Shown in pieces: positions 8,658-17,226 of a DNA stretch of 64,000 bases (the stretch's first letter is position 1; every line of letters starts with the position of its first letter). Where the stretch lies: contig CAWBSM010000001.1 in assembly GCA_963791455.1 (NCBI GenBank), positions 558,001 through 622,000 on the forward strand. Direction: 5' to 3'. This stretch comes from Bog-473 sp963791455. Its GTDB lineage: Bacteria; Actinomycetota; Acidimicrobiia; Acidimicrobiales; RAAP-2. Position numbers and translations under genes: made by a program. Below the pieces are notes generated by a model. It was not told where the DNA came from. It ran no database searches and was given only the letters and a program-made list of their open reading frames with translations.

Positions 8658-9914
8658 TCACCTGCTCGCCTCGCTCAAGGTGGTCGACACCGGATCACCT
8701 GACGGCGACCCGTCGTAGGCGAGGGCCAGCGCCTTCGCCATACGCCGATCGGAGGAGATGTTGGCGAAGGCCTCTCTGGTCAGCTTCGACTGTCTGATCC
8801 ACTCCTCGGCGTCGCACAAGCGCGAGATCTCCTGCACTGCCTCGTCGGGGCTGTCGACGTGGATCGCGACGGGGTCGCCGTCGATCGAAGCCAGACTGCG
8901 AACGACACAGGGAAGCCCGATGCCGGCCGATTCCAGCACGGTCATGGGGACACCGACCTCCCATGCCGCGGTGTGGAGACAGATGTGACTGGATGCGAGT
9001 GCCTCCAAGGTTGCCGCGCGGTCCTGCCAGCCCGTGACCGTGACCCCGGCACGCTCAAGTGCGGTACGAAGGTCGGTGTCTCCGTCGCCGATCCACATCC
9101 AGTCGACGTCCAGGTCACGTCGTTGCGCGAGCCGGACTACGTCCATGAAGAAGGCGGGGTCCTTCTGCCAGCAGATCCGGCCGACCGCGGTCACGCGAAC
9201 GCGGTTCGACGGATTCGGGCTCTGTGCGGTGTCCACGAGCTCGTCGGGCAGGTTCGGCGTGTTGACGGCCCGGATGACGCGCCATCGACTTGAGAGAGAG
9301 GAAGCCAGACGACCTTCATACTCGCTCGCCGCCAACAGGGTGCCCGTTCGCCAGGCGAGCATCCGCTCGACGACGCGGAGGATGGCCCGCTTCGAGTGGG
9401 CGAGATCCGTGCGCTCGAAGGCAAAGCAATGCGGGGTGTAGACGATCGCCGACCGGGGGATCTGCGGCAGCGCCCGCACATATGCCCCTGCGTAAGAGCT
9501 CTGCGCATGCACGATGTCGGGGCGCAGTTGACGGTAGGCGCGGGCGAGCTCCAGGAGGCCTCGGACGAGCCCGACCCGGTCCCCCGCATCGATGTAGGTG
9601 ACCCCGGTGCGTCGCTCGGTGTGCCCGAAGTGCGATCGCCGACGGAGGATGAGGACCGTGTGGTCAGCGTCGGGAGCGCTCGCGATCATCCCGTGGATGC
9701 TCGTGGCGACGCCTCCTCCGAAAGACTCCGCGACATGGAGGACGGTGAGCTGATCGCCGGTACGCTTCCACGCGGAGGAGCCCGGCGACTCGGCTCTCGG
9801 GTTGGCCTGCGTGGCCACGTCGGCCTCCGGGTGGCTTGGTCCTGGCTCGGGTGATGCCTGGTGTGGTCCGAGCCTCACCCCGGATGCGCTCCTCGACGAC
9901 CGGTTTGCCGACAT
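8658..9914 (-). CDS. Family 4 glycosyltransferase
   Basis: A GT-B glycosyltransferase of about 418 residues. After a roughly 55-residue Ser/Pro-rich leader comes LTVLHVAESFGGGVATSIHG, the Gly-rich acceptor-domain start. LRPDIVHAQSSYAGAYVRAL and the donor-domain region VRVTAVGRICWQKDPAFFMD and AAWEVGVPMTVLESAGIGLP follow. It is the first gene of the minus-strand exopolysaccharide set and is separated from the sulfotransferase by 16 bp. ATG 9914 was chosen because a purine-rich AGAGGAAG precedes it; a start at 9944 is also open. This is probably an early step of repeat-unit assembly. Donor and acceptor are unknown. Confidence 0.8.
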   Translation of the reverse strand: MSANRSSRSASGVRLGPHQASPEPGPSHPEADVATQANPRAESPGSSAWKRTGDQLTVLHVAESFGGGVATSIHGMIASAPDADHTVLILRRRSHFGHTERRTGVTYIDAGDRVGLVRGLLELARAYRQLRPDIVHAQSSYAGAYVRALPQIPRSAIVYTPHCFAFERTDLAHSKRAILRVVERMLAWRTGTLLAASEYEGRLASSLSSRWRVIRAVNTPNLPDELVDTAQSPNPSNRVRVTAVGRICWQKDPAFFMDVVRLAQRRDLDVDWMWIGDGDTDLRTALERAGVTVTGWQDRAATLEALASSHICLHTAAWEVGVPMTVLESAGIGLPCVVRSLASIDGDPVAIHVDSPDEAVQEISRLCDAEEWIRQSKLTREAFANISSDRRMAKALALAYDGSPSGDPVSTTLSEASR

Positions 9915-10294
9915 CAAATCGTGACTTCCTCTCACCTGCCCCACGCCAGCCGGTCACCGCCGGAAGTTCCCGTGCTGTCTTTTTTGTTCAAACGTTGTTC
10001 GGCTTGCTTAAAGGGTGATTCTGGGACCGCCTGCCGGCGCGCGAGGACCAAGGCACGCCCGGCCGCGTCACACTCCGCTCGGGCCTCACGACGATTCAGA
10101 GTGAAGGCCGCCGCCGCAGATACACTCAGTGCGGTTTCGGGGGGTTGATGCAGGTCCAGATTCGGAGAATCGGCTGCCCGGAGCGACCGGGCTGGCGGTG
10201 GTCCCATTGCGCCGGTAGCGGAGGCGATGCGACACTCGAGGCGATGAGGCGCTCAAGGCGATGGGTGGCGACCAGAAGTTGAGGCGACCAGACG
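9915..10294. other. Intergenic region between the divergent halves of the polysaccharide cluster
   Basis: About 380 bp without a convincing gene. It separates the minus-strand glycosyltransferase from the plus-strand IPT lipoprotein, so it should carry both promoters. An AT-richer stretch lies around 9971-10015. The right end is made of short GAGGCGATG-like repeats and a 16-bp tandem repeat. No tRNA or riboswitch pattern was recognised. Confidence 0.5.
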
Positions 10295-10299
10295 TTGAG
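10268..10299 (+). repeat. 16-bp tandem repeat abutting the lipoprotein start
   Basis: Two adjacent copies, GCGACCAGAAGTTGAG at 10268-10283 and GCGACCAGACGTTGAG at 10284-10299, differ at one base. The second copy contains the TTG that begins the lipoprotein frame. Further degenerate GAGGCGATG units precede them from about 10215. The duplication brings a GAGG element about 10 bases upstream of the TTG. Confidence 0.6.
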
Positions 10300-11479
10300 T
10301 AGCAGAGAATCGCGCCGGGCGCGTGCTCTCGTTCTGCTGGTCCTCGCATTCCCGGCGCTCCTGTCCGCGTGCACGGCGTCGAGTGGCGGCAGTCCGACGC
10401 CGACGTCTGCCGGGCGCCCGCTCCCGGCGGTGACGGGCGTGTCGCCGTACTCGGGCCCTCCGGTCGGGGGAACGAACGTGACGATCACCGGCACTGCCTT
10501 CAGCGGAGCGACCAAGGTGTCCTTTGGCTCAGTCGCGGCTCCGAGCTTTCACGTGGTCTCAGACGACGAACTGACCGCACAATCACCGGCAGAGTCGGCG
10601 AGCATTCAAACGATATCGGTGACCACTGCGGCTGGCACCAGCCTTCCCGCCCCGCCGAACGACCAATTCACCTACGCCGCTCCGACTCCCGTGGTGACGA
10701 CGGTGGCTCCCAACACCGGTCCGATCGCCGGTAACACACTGGTCACGATCACGGGGTCCGGGTTCATCGGCGCCGGCAAGGTGGCCTTCGGAACGATTGC
10801 CGCCACCAGTTTCACCGTGGTGTCCGACACCGAGATCACCGCCGTGACCCCGCCCCAACTCCCCGGGTTCCACCCGGTCTACGTCACCACGGCCGGAGGG
10901 AAGAACAAAGCGGGTGCACTCGGCAGCGACTACCACGCCACCGCGCCGGTGTCGGCCACCAGTTCGGTGACGCCGGGGTCAGGACCGACTGCCGGGGGGA
11001 CCACCGTCACCATCACCGGAACCGGGTTCAGTGGTGTCACCAAGGTGGCCTTCGGAACAGTCGCCGCTGCCAGTTTCACCGTGGTGTCCAACACCGAGAT
11101 CACGGCCGTGACGCCGCCGAATCTGCCCGGGACGCATCCGGTCTTTGTGACCACGGCCGGGGGGAGGAGTGCGGCCGGGACCTACGGAGATGTGTTCACC
11201 TTCCTTCCGCCCGTTCCATCGGTCACAGCCGTCACGCCCAGTTCGGGTCCCGCCACGGGTGGCACCGCCGTCACCATCATCGGAACCGGCTTCACCGGGG
11301 CCAAAAAGGTGGCGTTCGGTGCCGTGGCTGCCGGAAGCTTCACCGTGGTCTCGGACACCGAGATCACCACGGTGACCCCGGCCCAAAAGGCGGGCCCCCG
11401 GGTGGTGTACGTCACGACCACGCTTCGTAACACCAACGCAGCTGCCGGAGCCTCCGACGAGTTCACCTACCTGCCGTGA
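10295..11479 (+). CDS. Secreted lipoprotein with four IPT/TIG domains
   Basis: A 394-residue exported protein. A basic N-terminus, hydrophobic core LVLLVLAFPALLSAC and Cys at about residue 26 form a lipoprotein signal. A short Ser/Thr/Pro linker follows, then four tandem IPT/TIG (Ig-like, plexin/transcription-factor type) domains of about 85-90 residues. Each opens with VTxVxPxSGPxxGGTxVTITG and ends near the next GTG-TF-YxxP-like junction; the last three are very similar (VAFGTxAAxSFTVVSxTEIT), suggesting recent duplication. No catalytic residues are apparent. Position between the glycosyltransferases and the chain-length kinase suggests a cell-surface protein that holds or guides the polysaccharide. 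TTG 10295 is the only start consistent with the signal peptide; an in-frame stop lies 13 bases upstream. Confidence 0.75.
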   Translation: MSSRESRRARALVLLVLAFPALLSACTASSGGSPTPTSAGRPLPAVTGVSPYSGPPVGGTNVTITGTAFSGATKVSFGSVAAPSFHVVSDDELTAQSPAESASIQTISVTTAAGTSLPAPPNDQFTYAAPTPVVTTVAPNTGPIAGNTLVTITGSGFIGAGKVAFGTIAATSFTVVSDTEITAVTPPQLPGFHPVYVTTAGGKNKAGALGSDYHATAPVSATSSVTPGSGPTAGGTTVTITGTGFSGVTKVAFGTVAAASFTVVSNTEITAVTPPNLPGTHPVFVTTAGGRSAAGTYGDVFTFLPPVPSVTAVTPSSGPATGGTAVTIIGTGFTGAKKVAFGAVAAGSFTVVSDTEITTVTPAQKAGPRVVYVTTTLRNTNAAAGASDEFTYLP

Positions 11480-11604
11480 CACAGCCCTCACACTGCAGGC
11501 GAGATCGACTGATCGGACGGTGCCTCGAGCAGACCGTACAAAACAAGAGTTTGCGAGGGGTTACCATGAGCGGGCAACCCCGAGATGCGATGAGCAGGAT
11601 GCCT

Positions 11605-11636
11605 GGCCCTGGCAGGGTTAGGCCCAGGCCAGGGCC
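11605..11636 (+). other. Hairpin in the leader of the chain-length kinase gene
   Basis: GGCCCTGG at 11605-11612 pairs perfectly with CCAGGGCC at 11629-11636 around a 16-nt loop, within the 237-bp spacer ahead of the kinase gene. It has no T-tract, so it is not a standard terminator. It could be a leader structure or weak transcriptional pause. Confidence 0.3.
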
Positions 11637-11716
11637 GCCGTTGGATCGGCGGGGGAGGATGAATGATGCATTGCTCACACACCGGTGATCGTCGTGTCTG
11701 AAGGGCGGAACGCCTG

Positions 11717-13306
11717 ATGGCGGCTGAAGACGGGACCGTCACTCTACGTACCTACCCCAGGGTCCTCTGGCGTCGGAAGTGGTGGGTCATCGTCTTTACC
11801 CTGGCCGGACTCCTCGCCGCGACCGGCTACGCCTTCGCGGCCCACAAGCAGTACTCGGCGACGGCACAACTCCTCTTACAGACACCGACGGGGACCACGA
11901 GCACGCCGACCTCCATCGCGACGACGCAAGTGGGCACCGAGCTGCAGCTCTTGACCAGCCCGGCGATCGTCAGCGCCGTCGAGAGTCGCCTCGGTCTTTC
12001 CACCCTCAACGTCTCGGTCGGCGATCAAGGTCAGACCAACGTGATCTCGGTCACCGCCCAGGCATCCCGGGCCGACCAAGCAGCACGCATCGCCAACGCG
12101 TACGCGACGGAATTCGTCGATCTTGAGAACACGATGGCGCTCAAGAACATCACCCGGGCCGAAACCCAACTCCAGCAGCAGATCAACAGTGTCGAAAAAG
12201 AGCTGCCGTCCACCTCGTCGACGCCGCAGGGCACCGCCCTGGCAAACCAGCTGGCCTCGTTGCAGGAGCAGTACTCGCAGCTCCAGGTCGAGGCGGCCGG
12301 GAACCCAGGTGGCGTCACGGTCTTCTCTCCCGCGACAACGCCGACGTCGCCGAGCTCGCCGAAGAAGGTGGAGATCATCCTCATCGGTCTCGCCGCGGGC
12401 TTGCTCGTGGGGATCTGCGCCGCTTTCATCGTCGACAGCCTCGATGATTCCATCCGCTCCAAAGAGCAGCTCGAGCACATCATGCCCGGCGTGCCGCTCT
12501 TGGGCCTGGTTCCGCAGATCAAGGCATGGCGTGGCCGGTCCACGCCGTACTTGGCCACCGTGGCCGAACCGCAGTCAGCGGTGGCAGAGTCCTATTGGGC
12601 GCTCCGCACCTCGCTGAAATTCGTCGATGCCGGCCGGCCGGTGCGATCGGTGCTCGTCACGAGCCCAGCTTCCGAGGAAGGCAAGACCACCACCGTCGCC
12701 AACATCGGCGTGGTCCTGTCCAAGGCTGGCCAAAGGGTCGCCCTGGTGTCGGTCGACCTTCGCCGACCCCGACTGTCCACGTTCTTCGGAACGAGGGCCG
12801 ACGTCGGCCTCACTTCGATCGTCATCGGTGACGCAACGCTCGACGACGCCTTGCAGGAGGTCCGCGAACTTCCGGGATTGACGGTCCTGGGGAGCGGCCC
12901 GCCTCCTCCCGACCCGGCCGGCTTCCTCAGCGACCCCAGGGTGGTGGAGATCTTCGAGCAGCTGAACCAGCGCTTCGACGTGGTCGTCTACGACAGCCCC
13001 CCCGTCGTCCCCGTCACCGACGCCGTGCTCCTGGCCAAACTGGCCGATGTCTCACTCGTTGTCGTTGCCGCCGGCCTGACGAGCAAGTCGTCGTTGCGCC
13101 GAGCCTGGGAACAGCTGAGCGGAGCCGGCGTGAAGAACGTCGGGATCGTCCTGAACGACGTCTCCGGCGAAATCCGCGAGGCGTCTGCGGCCTATGGCTA
13201 CGCCTATTACCGCCACGACGACGGCCCGAGAGTCGAGGCCGCCGAGAAGGAAGTGGTGTCGGTGACGGCGCAACCCACGGCGGGTGCCACGCAAGACCGA
13301 GCCTGA
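11717..13306 (+). CDS. Polysaccharide co-polymerase / BY-type tyrosine kinase (Wzz-Wzc-like)
   Basis: A 529-residue protein. Residues 1-60 hold LRTYPRVLWRRKWWVIVF and the first membrane helix of a Wzz domain. A periplasmic-side coiled-coil-rich segment (about 60-200) follows, and a second helix near 218-238 (VEIILIGLAAGLLVGICAAF). The cytoplasmic domain has Walker A SPASEEGKTTT near 316-326, Walker A' VALVSVDLRRPRL and a Walker B-like VVVYDSPPV. The C-terminal AYGYAYYRHD is a short tyrosine cluster like the autophosphorylation tail of BY kinases. Such proteins set chain length and drive export of Wzy-dependent polysaccharides. This gene completes the pathway together with the flippase and polymerase genes upstream. 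Confidence 0.85.
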   Translation: MAAEDGTVTLRTYPRVLWRRKWWVIVFTLAGLLAATGYAFAAHKQYSATAQLLLQTPTGTTSTPTSIATTQVGTELQLLTSPAIVSAVESRLGLSTLNVSVGDQGQTNVISVTAQASRADQAARIANAYATEFVDLENTMALKNITRAETQLQQQINSVEKELPSTSSTPQGTALANQLASLQEQYSQLQVEAAGNPGGVTVFSPATTPTSPSSPKKVEIILIGLAAGLLVGICAAFIVDSLDDSIRSKEQLEHIMPGVPLLGLVPQIKAWRGRSTPYLATVAEPQSAVAESYWALRTSLKFVDAGRPVRSVLVTSPASEEGKTTTVANIGVVLSKAGQRVALVSVDLRRPRLSTFFGTRADVGLTSIVIGDATLDDALQEVRELPGLTVLGSGPPPPDPAGFLSDPRVVEIFEQLNQRFDVVVYDSPPVVPVTDAVLLAKLADVSLVVVAAGLTSKSSLRRAWEQLSGAGVKNVGIVLNDVSGEIREASAAYGYAYYRHDDGPRVEAAEKEVVSVTAQPTAGATQDRA

Positions 13307-13333
13307 GCGGGGTTCAGCTGGCGCTTCGGGTGG

Positions 13334-15139
13334 TCACGGATGGATGGTCAGGCAGGCGGTGCACGTCATCGCCTCGTGGGGCGAACCCGGTTCGACGACG
13401 GTGATGTCCCGGGGTCCGAGCACCGCGTGAACCGCCGGCTTCACGGTGAAGGAGAGCTGGGTGGGCGACAACCCGAACGCGGCGTGCGCGCCGCCGACCT
13501 GGGTGCCTGAGACGAAGACCTGCGCCCCGGCCACGAACCCCGAGCCCGTCAGCGTGATCTTGGCCTGGACGCCCTGGTCGGCCACGGCCGGGGCGACATG
13601 GGTGATCGGGGGCCCGGGCGTGGTGATTTCGTCGGCGGTCACGCCGATGCCGTTCCGGCCGGCGAGCAGTAGGTCGTCGCCGGCGAACACGGGCTGGGCG
13701 AAGAGGAAAGCCCCCGGGGTGGAGATGTGCTCGAGGATCTGGCCCGTGGCGGCGTCGAGGAGGTAAAAACCCATGTCCTGGGGCGTGTCGGCCGTGTAGG
13801 CGCTGCAGGCCACCACCGCCGAGCCGTCCTCGGTGCACGAGCCGATCACCGGACCGGGCAGCCCGGTCTGCCAGATGGGCAGGCCGGTGGAGGGATTGAG
13901 GGCCACGACCGAGCCCAGGTAGGAGGTGCCGCCGATGGTGCTCGGACCCCCCACGCCCTCGATGAGGCTCGACCCGTTCCAGATGGCGGCGGCGTCACAT
14001 TCGTCGCTGCCGCTGCCCTGGGACGTGTGGAACTTCCAGACGTCACCCGCAGCCAGGTTGGCCGGATCGAGGGCGTAGTAATAGCCGTCCTTGTTGCAGG
14101 CGCCCACGAGCGGCGTCTTGACCCCGTTGACGGTGCCCGTGAAGAAGGTGGGCGATGCCCCGAAGTCGCCGTCGGCGACGATGTCCGACGCCGGGACCTG
14201 CCAGGCGTCCTTGAAGGCCAGCGTGGCGCCGTTCAAGCGGACCATCGACTCGTTGTAGAGGATCTGGTTGGCGGCGGGTCCCTTGGCGTTCCCGGTGGTG
14301 GCGATGACGTCACCGTCGGGGAGCACCCCCACGCTGCTCCAGACGCTGGCGCCCAAGTTGCCGGGCGGTAGCGCGTTCCACAGCCCGATTTTCGCCCCGG
14401 TGCCCTGATCGAAGCCGATCACCCCGGCCGGGACCAGCGGCAGGTCGCACCACGAGGAGATCCCCACGTACACCTTTCCGTTGGCCACGGTGGGCGAGGA
14501 CCAGGCGAAGTAGTCGTCGACCGTTGAGGAGGGCGAGTCGACCCGGGCCGTCCAGTCGACGGCGCCGGTCGCGGCGTCCAGGGCGTAGAGGAGCCCGTCC
14601 TGGGAGTTGACATACACCGTGGGCTTCCCGGTGGTCGGATCGGTGGCCACGGTGGCCGTGGAGATGATGCCCTGCGCCTTCGTCCCGCAGCCCCCGCCGG
14701 TCGCGGGGGTACGCAGCCCGAGGAAGTCCGACCACAGGACCTGCTGGGTGGCCTCGCTCACGGCGTAGAAGATTCCGTCTTCTACGCCGATGTAGACCAC
14801 CCCGTTGGCCACGGTGGGGCTGGCCATGATGGTGGGCTCGCCGGCATTGGGCGAAGCCGGCGGCGTCCAACGCCAGACCGGCTGGAGGTTGCCGGCCTGA
14901 ATCCCTGCCACGGTGATCGAGGTGGCCGCCGGGTTGTAGGAGGAGTGGCTTGGGCCGTTCAGATAGGCGGTCCAGTCGGACGAGGGAGCCGCGCTCGCGA
15001 TGCCGGAGGTGAACACGACGGCGAGGGTCGCCAGCAGCGCGACCAGAGTCAGGCGCCAGCGCCGGAGGATGGAACGGCGCCGGAGCCGACTCTTGGTGCC
15101 GACGATCCGCCGCTGCTGTGACGAGGCCGATTCGGACAT
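13334..15139 (-). CDS. Secreted PQQ-type beta-propeller protein with C-terminal IPT-like domain
   Basis: A 601-residue exported protein. A strongly basic N-terminus (RRRSILRRWR) precedes a hydrophobic core and an AxA site near residue 50 (GIASAAP). Repeated W-type blades follow: VYIGVEDGIFYAVSEATQQV, VYVNSQDGLLYALDAATGAV and YYYALDPANLAAGDVW are the GxLYALDAxTG-like motifs of PQQ/BamB propellers. Residues about 505-601 form an Ig-like IPT/TIG domain and carry a CTACLT pair of cysteines. Whether it is an enzyme or a binding scaffold cannot be decided; no PQQ-ligand signature was verified. It converges on the kinase gene and ends the minus-strand ABC exporter region, but with a 158-bp gap from it. 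Confidence 0.7.
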   Translation of the reverse strand: MSESASSQQRRIVGTKSRLRRRSILRRWRLTLVALLATLAVVFTSGIASAAPSSDWTAYLNGPSHSSYNPAATSITVAGIQAGNLQPVWRWTPPASPNAGEPTIMASPTVANGVVYIGVEDGIFYAVSEATQQVLWSDFLGLRTPATGGGCGTKAQGIISTATVATDPTTGKPTVYVNSQDGLLYALDAATGAVDWTARVDSPSSTVDDYFAWSSPTVANGKVYVGISSWCDLPLVPAGVIGFDQGTGAKIGLWNALPPGNLGASVWSSVGVLPDGDVIATTGNAKGPAANQILYNESMVRLNGATLAFKDAWQVPASDIVADGDFGASPTFFTGTVNGVKTPLVGACNKDGYYYALDPANLAAGDVWKFHTSQGSGSDECDAAAIWNGSSLIEGVGGPSTIGGTSYLGSVVALNPSTGLPIWQTGLPGPVIGSCTEDGSAVVACSAYTADTPQDMGFYLLDAATGQILEHISTPGAFLFAQPVFAGDDLLLAGRNGIGVTADEITTPGPPITHVAPAVADQGVQAKITLTGSGFVAGAQVFVSGTQVGGAHAAFGLSPTQLSFTVKPAVHAVLGPRDITVVEPGSPHEAMTCTACLTIHP

Positions 15140-15297
15140 CTCGCTTCCCCTCCGGTGTAGATCCGCTCAGTTCGATGCGGGACCATCGGACGAACTCGCT
15201 ATGAGAGAGGGCGCTCGCCGGATCCAGATACGCGGAGAGGCAGCGCAGACACGTTCGCTCGCCACCCGATGGTCGACCTCGACCCTTCAGCTACGAC

Positions 15298-17226
15298 CTA
15301 TGCGGCGTGTGACTGGGTCATCCAGGTCTCGTACATCTCCGCGTAGTGGCCGCCCAGAGCGATCAGCTCGTCGTGCGAGCCCACTTCGAGGAGGCGTCCG
15401 TCCCCCACCACCACGATGCGGTCGGCCCGCATGGCAGTCGACAGGCGGTGCGCGATCAGCACCGCGGTGCGCCCTTCCAGCAGGACGTCGAGAGCGTGCT
15501 CGACGAGGGTCTCGGACTGCAAGTCCAGGTTCGACGTGGCCTCGTCGAGCACGAGCACCCGGGGCTCGGCCATGAAGGCCCGACCCAGAGCGATCAGCTG
15601 GCGCTCGCCCGAGGACAGCGACTGGCCCCGCTCGTGAACCGGGGTGTCCAGGCCGTAGGGGAGCCGGTGCACGAGCTCGCCCAACCCGACCTGGTGGATC
15701 GCGTTCCACACCTCGTCGTCGGGCGCCCCCGGCCGCGCGAACGAGATGTTGTCTCGGATCGTCCCCGCGAAGAGGAAGGGCTCCTGGGGCACCACCCCCA
15801 GCTGCGACCGCAGCGAGGAGAGCGTCACGCCCTTGAGGTCGTAGCCGTCGATGAGCACGCGGCCGGCGGTCGGGTCGTAAAAGCGGGTGACCAGCTTGGC
15901 CATGGTCGACTTCCCGGCCCCCGTCGCGCCCACGAAGGCCACCGTCTCCCCAGGCGAGATGGTGAGATCGACGTCGTGCAACACCGGCACGGCGGGGTCG
16001 TAGCCGAACGAGACGTGGTCGAAGCGGATTTCGCCCGTGATCGGCGGCAGCTCGATTGCGTCGGGAGCCTCGAGTACCGAGGGCTCGGTCTCGAGCAGGC
16101 CGCGCAGCTTGAACACCGAAGCGCGGCCCTGTTGGAAGGTGTTGTACTGCTGGACCAGCAACTGAATGGGGGAGAAGAACCGGTTGACGTAGAGGAAGAA
16201 CGCGGTCAGCTGGCCCAAGTTGATCTCTTGGGGCTTGTGCAGGTACATGGCGCCACCGATGGCGAGGATGAGCAGCTGCCCGAACACGCTGATGACCTGT
16301 GACCCCGGGCCGTAGACGCCGTTGATGCGCCCCGTGTAGTTGTTGGCGTCCCGGTAGGACCCGACGATGTCGCGGTGTGTCTCGACGTTGTAGCGCTGGC
16401 GGTTGTGCGCCGTCACGACCCGGACGCCCTGCAGGCTCTCGGAGAGATCCGCCAGCACCAGCGCGATGCCGTCGCGCACCTTGTCGTAGCCGCGCTCGGA
16501 CGCTCGCTTGAACCAGATGGACATGAGGACCAGCGGCGGCAACACCGCGAAGACCGTGATGGCGGCCAGGGTGGCGTTGGTGGCGAACAAGAAGACCGTG
16601 ATCACGATCATGGTGAGACCCTGGATGGCGAATTGGGCCAACCCGTCTTGGAGCAGCTGCTGCAGGTTCTCGATGTCGCTGGTCATCCGGCTCATGACCA
16701 CGCCGGCCTTCTCCTCGGTGAAGAAGTCGAGAGACAGCCGCTGGAGGTGCCGGAACACGGTGATGCGCAGGTCGTTCATGACCCACGACGCCAGGCGCCC
16801 CGTCACCCGCGCCTGCCCCCACTGGGCCGTGCCGGAGATGGCGATCGACGCCAGGTACAGGCCGGCCATCAAGACGACGATGCCGAAGTCGTAGTGGGGC
16901 GGCGTCAGGCCGTGGTTGATGGCGTACGAGACCAGGCTCGGGCCCAGCTGGGTGAACAGGGCGATCATGCCGACCAGGAAGACGGCCAGGACCAGCATGG
17001 CGGGGTACTCCATGAGCAGCCCGGTCAGGCTGAGGCGCTTCTTCTCGTGTTCGCTCGGCAGCTGGGTGAAGACGACGTCGGACTCGCCGCGGTCGGGCTC
17101 TTCCTCCAAGAGCAGGTCCACCCCGGCCTGCAACTCGTACGGGATCCCGCCGAACGGCAGTCCCGCCTGCGCCGAGCCCGGGGACCCGCCCCCGCCCATG
17201 GGTGGCCCGCCTCCTCCGCCAAACAT
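15298..17226 (-). CDS. ABC exporter half-transporter, catalytically canonical subunit
   Basis: A 642-residue TMD-NBD half-transporter. The N-terminus is Gly/Pro-rich (MFGGGGGPPMGGGGSPG), followed by six membrane helices (about 85-370). The ATPase domain has Walker A GATGAGKST, signature LSSGERQ, Walker B VLVLDEATSNLD with the catalytic Glu intact, and H-loop LIAHRLST. Its start ATG overlaps the stop of the partner by one base (TGATG), so both subunits are co-translated. Paired actinobacterial exporters of this class move drugs or lipids outward; the substrate is unknown. The Gly-rich leader may be low-complexity tether sequence. Confidence 0.85.
   Translation of the reverse strand: MFGGGGGPPMGGGGSPGSAQAGLPFGGIPYELQAGVDLLLEEEPDRGESDVVFTQLPSEHEKKRLSLTGLLMEYPAMLVLAVFLVGMIALFTQLGPSLVSYAINHGLTPPHYDFGIVVLMAGLYLASIAISGTAQWGQARVTGRLASWVMNDLRITVFRHLQRLSLDFFTEEKAGVVMSRMTSDIENLQQLLQDGLAQFAIQGLTMIVITVFLFATNATLAAITVFAVLPPLVLMSIWFKRASERGYDKVRDGIALVLADLSESLQGVRVVTAHNRQRYNVETHRDIVGSYRDANNYTGRINGVYGPGSQVISVFGQLLILAIGGAMYLHKPQEINLGQLTAFFLYVNRFFSPIQLLVQQYNTFQQGRASVFKLRGLLETEPSVLEAPDAIELPPITGEIRFDHVSFGYDPAVPVLHDVDLTISPGETVAFVGATGAGKSTMAKLVTRFYDPTAGRVLIDGYDLKGVTLSSLRSQLGVVPQEPFLFAGTIRDNISFARPGAPDDEVWNAIHQVGLGELVHRLPYGLDTPVHERGQSLSSGERQLIALGRAFMAEPRVLVLDEATSNLDLQSETLVEHALDVLLEGRTAVLIAHRLSTAMRADRIVVVGDGRLLEVGSHDELIALGGHYAEMYETWMTQSHAA

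Noticed and set aside
13307..13333. Terminator between the convergent kinase and propeller genes
   Set aside because: The 27-bp spacer has no stable stem followed by a T-tract.
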